Of a stretch of DNA of 12,344 nt, positions 6,702 to 12,344 are shown piece after piece. The notes below the pieces were generated by a model. The model made no database searches and was not told the DNA's origin. It saw only the letters and a list, made by a program, of their open reading frames with translations. Source of the DNA: CALLPQ01 sp964479275 (GTDB taxonomy: Bacteria; Pseudomonadota; Alphaproteobacteria; Caulobacterales; Parvularculaceae); the NCBI GenBank assembly GCA_964479275.1, contig CAYZLR010000100.1, positions 1 to 12,344 on the forward strand, given 5' to 3'. Position numbers and translations under genes: made by a program. Positions within the stretch are counted from its first letter, which is position 1; every line of letters begins with the position of its first letter.

Positions 6702-7549
6702 CGAATAGTGCTAACCTCCTGCGGGCGACAATTTTGGGATGTGGGTCCTCTGGCGGCGTGCCGCGACCTGGAGGCATCGATGGTAAAGGAGATTGGGGGC
6801 AATGTGATCCACAAGACCCTTTAAATCGAAGAAGTCGTTGCTCTTTATTGATTGAAAAGGCGCATCCTGAATATGGTTTCGATGTTAATCATGTAACGAC
6901 TATTCTTGTTGATACGTCTCCGGATATGCGCGTCCAGCTAATAAATGCAGGCTGTACGCACCTTGATGGTGTGGTTTATACGCATGATCATGCGGATCAA
7001 AGCAATGGAATTGACGATTTGCGGGCTATGGCGATTAATAATCGAAAGCGCGTACCTGTTTGGATTGAAAAAACCACGGCAGGTTCATTGTTGAAGCGTT
7101 TCCATTATTGTTTTGAACAGCAACAGGGCAGCCCATATCCCGCTATACTTGGTCATCAAGTCATTAATGATGTGAGCGATAGCTTTTGCGTCTCAGGACC
7201 TGCGGGGGAAATTCTAGTTAAATCATTTCTTCAATATCATGGATCGGTTAATTCTCTCGGTTTTCGATTTGGAGATATCGCTTATTCAAGTGATGTTGTC
7301 GGATTTCCAAAAGACAGTTTTGATGCTTTGAAGGGACTGGATACATGGATCGTAGATGCATTACAGGAAAAGAAACACGGCTCTCACGCCCATCTTGATT
7401 TGACCCTGGAATGGATTGAGCGCTTAAAACCCAATCGGGCAATATTAACAAACCTGCATGTATCCATGGATTATCAGACATTGAAAGCGAAACTTCCTGC
7501 AAACGTAGTCCCTGCCTATGATGGGATGCGCATCATGGGTAAATCTTGA
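6698..7549 (+). CDS. MBL-fold metallo-hydrolase, PhnP-like
   Basis: The 283-residue protein has the metallo-beta-lactamase fold of the PhnP/tRNase Z-like group, whose members cleave phosphodiesters. The N-terminal ILGCGSSGGVPRPGG strand-turn (about 12-26) is typical. The motif THDHADQSNGIDDLR (95-109) supplies His96, His98 and Asp100, while Gln101 stands where HxHxDH enzymes have the last His. As I recall, HDHADQ is common in alphaproteobacterial homologues next to tatD. Further candidate ligands are the Asp in YSSDVVG, the His in QYHG and the His in NLHVSMDY near the C terminus. The true substrate is not known. The start overlaps the tatD stop, with an AGCGGA ribosome site seven bases upstream. 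It is the last gene of the operon and converges with the metallopeptidase gene. Confidence 0.9.
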   Translation: MTNSANLLRATILGCGSSGGVPRPGGIDGKGDWGQCDPQDPLNRRSRCSLLIEKAHPEYGFDVNHVTTILVDTSPDMRVQLINAGCTHLDGVVYTHDHADQSNGIDDLRAMAINNRKRVPVWIEKTTAGSLLKRFHYCFEQQQGSPYPAILGHQVINDVSDSFCVSGPAGEILVKSFLQYHGSVNSLGFRFGDIAYSSDVVGFPKDSFDALKGLDTWIVDALQEKKHGSHAHLDLTLEWIERLKPNRAILTNLHVSMDYQTLKAKLPANVVPAYDGMRIMGKS

Positions 7550-7615
7550 TCTTGAAGAATTTCTGTAATCTTAGATACCAGAGCACAAAAGGGGGAAGTA
7601 TCAAATAGATTGCCG
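7550..7615. other. Short gap between convergent genes
   Basis: These 66 bases separate the stop codons of the MBL gene and the metallopeptidase gene. A weak inverted repeat (GATAC...GTATC) is visible, but there is no stem followed by a T run. I see no convincing intrinsic terminator for either direction, so Rho-dependent ending is likely. Confidence 0.4.
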
Positions 7616-8500
7616 TTAAAGATTCTGCGTTGCAAACGTATCACAAGCTTGCACCTGGCCAGTCTGTAAACCGATGCGAAACCATTTTACACGTTGTTGC
7701 GAGCTACCATGGGTAAAGCTTTCTTGATTCACTCGGCGTCCCGCATTGCGTTGAAGGGTGTCATCGCCAATTGCCGTGGCTGCGGCCATGGCTTCTTCAA
7801 CATCACCACTTTCAAGTAACGGCCCAAATTGCGCATTGCGATCTGCATGATGGGCCCACAGCCCGGCATAGCAATCGGCCTGTAACTCCATACGCACTTG
7901 CAAGGCGTTTTGTTCACCTTGGCTCACCCGTTGCTGAGCAGAGCGCACTTGAGATGATATTCCGGTAATCGTTTGAATATGATGTCCCACTTCATGGGCT
8001 ATTACATAGGCTTGGGCAAAATCGCCCGGTGCACCAAAGCGTTTTGCAAGTTCATCAAAAAAGGCAAGATCAAAATACACCTTCTTATCTGCAGGGCAAT
8101 AAAATGGACCTGATGCTGCTGACGCCTGACCGCAGCCGGATGTGGTGGCTTTTTCAAAGACAATGACGGCTGGGGCTGGGTATTTTTGTCCATTTTCAGC
8201 AAAGAGTTTATTCCAAACATCTTCGGTGGAACCTACGACTGCTTTGACGAAATCTCCTTCTTGTGTTGTGGCCTCGCGCGTTATTTCTCCGCCGCCAGCG
8301 CCGCCCATAAGAGATGCAATGGAAACAATACCCGCACGGTCCAAGAGAAAGGCCCCTGCAGCCAGCATTATAATGCCTCTAATTCCGAAGCGACCGAGTA
8401 CGAACCGCAAAATCAAAAAGGCAGCCCCGCCAAGGCCTGCACCAGCAGCCCCTTTGCGAAATTCAACATTGTCACTCCGACGTCGATTATTCCAGCGCAT
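7616..8500 (-). CDS. ypfJ: YpfJ-type neutral zinc metallopeptidase, membrane-anchored
   Basis: The 294-residue product belongs to the putative neutral zinc metallopeptidase family (YpfJ), whose substrate is not established. It begins MRWNNRRRSDNVE, the characteristic family start (usually MRWxxRRxSxNVEDRRG). A hydrophobic segment (about 23-52) suggests a membrane anchor. A predicted extracytoplasmic catalytic domain carries HEVGH at 169-173 as the zinc site, and ELQADCYAGLWA (205-216) provides the probable third ligand, Glu205. Cys123, Cys135 and Cys210 are visible. A longer frame opens at 8587, but the family start, a strong GGAGGG ribosome site just before 8500, and a promoter-like sequence inside the extension all favour 8500. 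It is monocistronic, convergent with the MBL operon and divergent from the next gene. Confidence 0.91.
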   Translation of the reverse strand: MRWNNRRRSDNVEFRKGAAGAGLGGAAFLILRFVLGRFGIRGIIMLAAGAFLLDRAGIVSIASLMGGAGGGEITREATTQEGDFVKAVVGSTEDVWNKLFAENGQKYPAPAVIVFEKATTSGCGQASAASGPFYCPADKKVYFDLAFFDELAKRFGAPGDFAQAYVIAHEVGHHIQTITGISSQVRSAQQRVSQGEQNALQVRMELQADCYAGLWAHHADRNAQFGPLLESGDVEEAMAAATAIGDDTLQRNAGRRVNQESFTHGSSQQRVKWFRIGLQTGQVQACDTFATQNL

Positions 8501-8540
8501 GCGCCCTCCAAAAAATATCCTGACCCTTATCCTGATCCTG

Positions 8541-8571
8541 CTTATAGCATAGTCTTTTTGATGTCTGTCGA
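8541..8571 (-). promoter_or_regulatory. Candidate extended -10 promoter of the YpfJ-type gene
   Basis: On the minus strand TCGACA (8566-8571) and TATAAG (8541-8546) are 19 bases apart. The -10 is preceded by TG at the extended -10 position (TGCTATAAG), which can compensate for long spacing. The predicted start near 8534 leaves a leader of about 34 bases before ATG 8500. This would exclude the upstream ATG at 8587 as the translation start. Confidence 0.45.
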
Positions 8572-8642
8572 GAAAATATCTCATCAATTCGTATTTTTAA
8601 CATCGATAAATTCTAACACCTCACTTAGATGGAAGACTCTCT

Positions 8643-8671
8643 TTCAAAAAAGTGTTAGTATGTGATATAAT
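8643..8671 (+). promoter_or_regulatory. Candidate sigma70-like promoter upstream of the 569-residue protein
   Basis: TTCAAA (8643-8648) and a perfect TATAAT (8666-8671) are separated by 17 bases. The start would be near 8678, leaving an untranslated leader of about 135 bases before ATG 8814. That leader is G-rich and contains a repeated GC(T/A)TGCAAG element (8740-8748 and 8761-8769), but no known riboswitch was recognised. Confidence 0.45.
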
Positions 8672-8813
8672 ATCGTTAAATAGGCATGATTTTTGAGTAT
8701 GGATGGGTGTGAATTTGGGTTGGCCTCTGCAGTTTGAGCGCTTGCAAGTTAAGGGGGGAAGCATGCAAGGGCAATCTGCTTTGAGGTGAAAGTGATCGGG
8801 GCAATTTGGTATC

Positions 8814-10523
8814 ATGGGTAAAAATTCTGGGCGTAACAGTTCTGGCTTTCAACATATATGGAGCCGAAAATTAACAGGTTCTTCGTCAATGAATTTTCTT
8901 CGTAGAAAAATTTCTGAGCTCAAGGTGGTTGGCAAGAAAACCGCTGACGAAAATAATAACAGGGCCACTAACAACCACAATATTCCGCCGGTGCCAGAAA
9001 GTTTTACACCAAATTTTTCACTGCACTCTAATGAGTTTCGTAAGCGCTTTGATCACCCTCACAATACACAAAGGGAAGAGTATGGCGGCGAAGACGGGAC
9101 TACGCGTGGCGTGGCGAATCTGAAATCAGATGTTACGCGTTTAGGGGCCGGTTTGTTCACAGCTGTTGTTCTAGGCGTAATCATTTATAATCCTCTTGCT
9201 GGGTCTAATGCGGTAAAAAAAATCGCTAACAATACCCCCCTTGGCGGCGGTCATGTTGAGCGGCCCTGCCGATTAAGAGGAGATGTCCTCACGACCGATT
9301 TTACAGATTTTGAAAACGTCTTAAGCATATCGCCATTAGGCGGCGTGACGGCACCAGGGGAGATTCTTCCTGCCCCCTATATTCGGATCAATACGAAAAA
9401 TGATGGTAGCCCATTCCAGCGACGCTCGACCTCGGTCAAGATGCCAGCAAATGCTGATATCGTCGCTATTGAACGCCATTTGATTAAACAAGGTGAAGGC
9501 TCAAAATTCAAGCCTTCCTGGACGGTGCATTTTATTCCCTGTGAGGGAATACAAGTGGCTTATGAAAGATTGGATAGCTTATCTCCGGTATTAATAGAGC
9601 GAGCGGGGGGAGTCGCCTCGTTCCATGAGATTGGGGGGCCGGAGCATTTAGCAAAAGAAGTCTCCTTAAAAATTGAGGCTGGTAAGGCCATTGGTAATGG
9701 GGATGGGTTTAACGTCACTTTGCATGATGAAAATGCCGAGTCCTTAGAGATGGCACGGCCTGAACGCTATCGAAGAAACCCCTATGTGCGGGCCGAAATT
9801 TTTAACGTCCCGGCTTCCTTGATGAAAATAATCACACCGGATCATTCCAAGGCCAGGTGTGCACTCGATTATTTATCACCGCCCGATCGCAAAGCCTGGT
9901 CGTCAAAACTGGGAGATTCTTGGGGCATACGCCGGGCTAAAGGAGAGAATGCATGTCGGACTGCGTTAATTGATTTGAAGGGAACAGCGCAAGGTGCTTG
10001 GTATACGGATGCTGCACACAATGGCAACACAACGAAAATTAGCGCCATCGCCTTGGCGCACGATACGATTAATCCGGACAGACTAATTTTCGCTTTTCAT
10101 GGAAAGCTACCTTCGTTAACGACCTCAATGATTGGGAATTCTTCTCTGGCTGGTTTGAAAAAGGAAGCCACTTTATTGACGAATGCTAATCAAGAAGGTG
10201 ATCACAAATATGCGAGTAACGATCTTTCCAGCCCTTTACAGGGAGATTTCATCACCTTTGAAAAGGGAAGCGGGACCACTAATCGTTCTTTTGACGAAGT
10301 ACGTGACGGCGAGCTTTATTGTTATGATAAAATGCGTGTAAATTTTGTTGGCCCTAAGGTGCGCGGTATTATTTTGATGCAAAAGAGCTTGCCTGAAAAC
10401 GATCAGGTTCATGGCATGCTCAAAATTGAAGCGCGTGATGATATTCTTAGCTGCGCCGATTTAAGTCCTGATTTTGGCGAAAAAGATGCTTTTTCTGAGA
10501 AAGCGACCGGTTTTTTTCGCTAA
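8814..10523 (+). CDS. Membrane-anchored extracytoplasmic protein of unknown function
   Basis: I do not recognise a named family. The 569-residue product has a basic, Asn-rich and probably disordered N-terminal part (about 1-108) and one transmembrane helix (about 110-127). A large C-terminal part is predicted to lie in the periplasm by the positive-inside rule. All six cysteines (152, 243, 349, 381, 503, 547) are after the helix, which fits disulfides. Segments ISPLGGVTAPGEILP, VKMPANADIVAIE, WTVHFIPCEGI and LKIEAGKAIGNG resemble the order of beta strands in M23-like (LytM) barrels, where 'P..A..G.V' and 'V..G..IG' turns recur, but no zinc-ligand HxH or HxxxD is seen. If related, it is a non-catalytic version. 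The second half (about 390-550) has ALAHDTINPDR and a DGELYCYD segment. The start could instead be ATG 8889, and neither start has a strong ribosome site. Confidence 0.75.
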   Translation: MGKNSGRNSSGFQHIWSRKLTGSSSMNFLRRKISELKVVGKKTADENNNRATNNHNIPPVPESFTPNFSLHSNEFRKRFDHPHNTQREEYGGEDGTTRGVANLKSDVTRLGAGLFTAVVLGVIIYNPLAGSNAVKKIANNTPLGGGHVERPCRLRGDVLTTDFTDFENVLSISPLGGVTAPGEILPAPYIRINTKNDGSPFQRRSTSVKMPANADIVAIERHLIKQGEGSKFKPSWTVHFIPCEGIQVAYERLDSLSPVLIERAGGVASFHEIGGPEHLAKEVSLKIEAGKAIGNGDGFNVTLHDENAESLEMARPERYRRNPYVRAEIFNVPASLMKIITPDHSKARCALDYLSPPDRKAWSSKLGDSWGIRRAKGENACRTALIDLKGTAQGAWYTDAAHNGNTTKISAIALAHDTINPDRLIFAFHGKLPSLTTSMIGNSSLAGLKKEATLLTNANQEGDHKYASNDLSSPLQGDFITFEKGSGTTNRSFDEVRDGELYCYDKMRVNFVGPKVRGIILMQKSLPENDQVHGMLKIEARDDILSCADLSPDFGEKDAFSEKATGFFR

Positions 10524-10813
10524 TTTGGCGTAATTTAGGGTTCATCGCCACAATTCGACCAAATAGTTTATTACCATATGGTTAACGTATGGATTCTGCT
10601 TGACTGCAATAACGCCACCGGCGGTTGTAGCCAGTGAGAGTAGAGGAAGCGTTTGTGCCGTATTATAAAGAGAGCAAATGTTATGTTTTCGGCATGTGTG
10701 GTAATGATTTCTATGCATCACCTCGTGGAGAGGTTTGGATGGAATAGAAACATCATATGATTATGTGTGTTCGCCCTTAAGCACGCATTAGTTGTAAAAA
10801 GGAGACGTTAAAA
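10524..10813 (+). promoter_or_regulatory. Upstream region of the Arg/Gly/Asn-rich protein gene
   Basis: No gene is seen in these 290 bases. They hold an inverted repeat CCATA...TATGG (10574-10578 and 10588-10592) centred on GTTAAC, a short CGCC/GGCG hairpin near 10612-10622, and a small hairpin ACCTC/GAGGT at 10720-10734. A TATTATAAA stretch at 10661-10669 is a possible -10, but no good -35 lies at the right distance. A strong ribosome site AAGGAG (10799-10804) sits nine bases before ATG 10814. Confidence 0.4.
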
Positions 10814-12133
10814 ATGTCCGATTTTTCGATTTCATCCATAACTCGTACATCTTTAGTTCGGCCATTAAGCCTTAAGTCTAATGCATCCGATCAGATTAAT
10901 TGCAGACCGTTTACTGAGATCATTCATCTTAGCTTTTACGCGAGTTTGAGTGTGCTCTTATGTTTGGTCTTTGCTGCCAATGCTTCTGCTAAAGAAAAGA
11001 TAACGAACTTACTCAGCGACCAGTCCATCAATGCAGCGCACAATATGGTTGATCACTCAGCTCACTCTCACGGTTCAGAAGGGGGGCATCAATCCGACAT
11101 CACTAGCTTCCAATCATGGGATTCGTTACGGGTTCAAGCGAATTTTCAACAACGCGGCAATGATCGCCGTGGCCGTGCAAACAATCGAACCCGAAGTCAG
11201 AGAGCAGCTCAGCGCGGCCAGCGCAGTAGAGCCAATCGCGGCAATCGCAATAATAATCGCGGCACGGCTCAGAAGAGATCTAATCGTGACAAAGGGAAAG
11301 CAAGCGAGCGTCGTCGCAATCCTAACCGCGCACAAAACCGGGGGAATGCATATCGCGGTCAAAATGCTAAGCGACGCCCTAAAGCGGACCGAAATCCTAA
11401 TCGAGGACAATCTGCACGGCCTCAAAACAGAGGTCAAAACAACCGCGGGCAACGGGCACGAAATGGTAACCGTGGACAACAAGGTGTGGCTCCACGTAAT
11501 CGCGATCGGCGGGTAGATAATAATGGGCGTCGTGGTCAGCGCGGTCAAAATAATCGCCGTCGCAATCGCGCTATTGATGGACGCGCAAACCGTCGCGGTG
11601 ATGGTGTTCGTTCTGACAATCGTCGTCGAGGCAATCGTGGGGCCTCGCATCGCCGTAGAAATGGTCACGGGGTGCGCGGCAATGGGCATCGTAGCGATCG
11701 TGGTTTCCGAAATAGTCGCCGGGCTCATAAAAATGGTGTGCGTCGCAGTCATCGCAGAAGTAAACGTCTTCATCATAACCGTGGTTTCCGGCACACGGGA
11801 TATAGCGGATTCCATAGATCAGGATTTGCTATTCTTCCCTTTACCGGCGTGCGATATGGTCATGGTTTGAGATCAAGCCACCGCGGTGGACACGGATATT
11901 TTTGTTCCGATCACTCTGTATTTCATTACTTTTTAGGTTTTGATCCGCTCGGGTTTTCACGAATCTCCACATATGGACGCTCGAATTATCGGTATTCCAA
12001 GGAATGTTATCCGGTTGAAAAAGTAGGATATCATAAAGGCCGTAAAGCCCTCTTGGAAGCGATCTTGTGCTATGACAGCTTTAACTATCCTTACATCAAG
12101 AAGGGCAGTACTTACGTTGTTGAGTATTATTAG
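10814..12133 (+). CDS. Exported Arg/Gly/Asn-rich low-complexity protein with Cys/Tyr-rich C-terminal domain
   Basis: I do not recognise a family. The 439-residue product has a long n-region (about 35 residues), a hydrophobic core (about 37-55) and a plausible signal peptidase I site after ASA at 57-59, so it is probably exported. A His-rich patch follows (HSAHSHGSEGGH, 81-92). Residues about 114-325 are extremely basic, made almost entirely of R, N, G, Q and later H, with eight RGQ tripeptides and many NRG and RRG units. The composition drifts from N/Q-rich to H-rich after about 280. The last 80 residues (about 360-439) are quite different: aromatic-rich, probably folded, with Cys364, Cys398 and Cys419. 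The tract suggests binding to polyanions such as DNA, RNA or acidic surface polymers, which is inference only. The start is supported by AAGGAG. A strong terminator follows. Confidence 0.8.
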   Translation: MSDFSISSITRTSLVRPLSLKSNASDQINCRPFTEIIHLSFYASLSVLLCLVFAANASAKEKITNLLSDQSINAAHNMVDHSAHSHGSEGGHQSDITSFQSWDSLRVQANFQQRGNDRRGRANNRTRSQRAAQRGQRSRANRGNRNNNRGTAQKRSNRDKGKASERRRNPNRAQNRGNAYRGQNAKRRPKADRNPNRGQSARPQNRGQNNRGQRARNGNRGQQGVAPRNRDRRVDNNGRRGQRGQNNRRRNRAIDGRANRRGDGVRSDNRRRGNRGASHRRRNGHGVRGNGHRSDRGFRNSRRAHKNGVRRSHRRSKRLHHNRGFRHTGYSGFHRSGFAILPFTGVRYGHGLRSSHRGGHGYFCSDHSVFHYFLGFDPLGFSRISTYGRSNYRYSKECYPVEKVGYHKGRKALLEAILCYDSFNYPYIKKGSTYVVEYY

Positions 12134-12183
12134 ATCATTTTGATAATAAGTGTGATGATTTATTCGTCAGACAATCTTATTCA

Positions 12184-12203
12184 ATGAGCGCTTTTGAGCT
12201 CAT
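12184..12203 (+). other. Small inverted repeat after the last gene
   Basis: ATGAGC (12184-12189) and GCTCAT (12198-12203) form a perfect 6-bp stem with an 8-base loop in the 3' untranslated region. No T run follows, so it is not itself a terminator. It might protect the transcript end. Confidence 0.3.
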
Positions 12204-12255
12204 ATTCTGAGCCTCTATGCATGTGCTTAATGCAAAGAACTCTCTTGAAACCTTC

Positions 12256-12284
12256 AAAACGGGCCCGCAAGGCCCGTTTTTATA
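12256..12284 (+). terminator. Strong intrinsic terminator
   Basis: AAAACGGGCC (12256-12265) and GGCCCGTTTT (12271-12280) form a perfect 10-bp stem with loop CGCAA, followed by further T and TATAT. It lies about 120 bases after the stop of the Arg/Gly/Asn-rich gene. Because the stem is flanked by A on one side and T on the other, it could also act on leftward transcription. Confidence 0.88.
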
Positions 12285-12344
12285 TGTCTACTTGACGAAA
12301 CCCCGATAGCGCAGCCAGTTTTTATGTAACCATATTATTCCCCT
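12285..12344. other. Right edge with no recognisable gene
   Basis: The last 60 bases contain no supported coding frame, RNA gene or promoter. They are probably the start of the next intergenic region. Confidence 0.3.

Noticed and set aside
8501..8587. 29-residue upstream extension of the metallopeptidase
   Set aside because: The family starts at MRW, a GGAGGG ribosome site precedes that ATG, and the extension overlaps the predicted promoter and a repeat.
8142..8665. Two plus-strand frames opposite the metallopeptidase gene
   Set aside because: They are antisense to a well-supported zinc metallopeptidase and its promoter, with no motif of their own.
11031..11516. Second plus-strand frame of 161 codons overlapping the Arg-rich gene
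   Set aside because: It lies in an alternative frame of a low-complexity region with no start context or motifs. The Arg-rich frame has the strong ribosome site, signal peptide and folded C terminus.
11150..11790. Possible CRISPR or tandem DNA repeat array
   Set aside because: Short recurring words such as CGCGGTCA reflect repeated RGQ and NRG codons. Spacing is irregular and there are no constant repeat-spacer units.
11126..11815. Long minus-strand frame (229 codons) rich in Thr, Ile and Ala
   Set aside because: It mirrors the CGN and AAY codons of the Arg/Asn-rich gene. Reverse-complemented Arg codons seldom give stops, so a long open frame is expected by composition.

Overview
The window looks like a chromosomal segment of an alphaproteobacterium of moderate to low GC. 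The evidence is the conserved run rlpA, D,D-carboxypeptidase, tmk, holB, tatD, PhnP-like metallo-hydrolase next to a tRNA-Ser gene, the alphaproteobacterial style of the delta' subunit, and the DSHVNLH start of TatD. No genus can be assigned from the sequence alone.

Bases 1-1078 are a decayed mobile-element flank. An IS630-type transposase relic (about 121-432) keeps recognisable catalytic-core blocks in one reading frame but has four internal stops. The C-terminal part of a large serine recombinase (about 588-1076) follows it. The recombinase frame runs into the 3' end of tRNA-Ser(UGA) (1079-1166, minus strand). This is the arrangement expected where an island once integrated at the tRNA 3' end, so the tRNA marks the border between accessory DNA (left) and core DNA (right).

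Bases 1378-7549 are core genes on the plus strand. RlpA (septal or peptidoglycan lytic transglycosylase-like lipoprotein with a SPOR domain) comes first. A good sigma70-like promoter at 2718-2746 then opens a five-gene operon with very tight junctions: a D-alanyl-D-alanine carboxypeptidase, thymidylate kinase, DNA polymerase III delta', TatD and an MBL-fold hydrolase. The gaps are 14, 1, -4 and -4 bases. The operon couples cell-wall remodelling with dTTP supply and replisome loading. A YpfJ-type zinc metallopeptidase (7616-8500, minus) converges on its end.

Bases 8500-12344 hold less familiar material. A divergent promoter region leads to a 569-residue membrane-anchored protein of unknown function (8814-10523). 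After a 290-base gap comes a 439-residue exported protein (10814-12133) whose middle is an extremely basic Arg/Gly/Asn/Gln tract that becomes His-rich and ends in a compact Cys/Tyr-rich domain. A strong intrinsic terminator (12256-12281) follows. These two extracytoplasmic proteins are the best candidates for undescribed biology. I saw no CRISPR array, toxin-antitoxin pair or intact mobile element.
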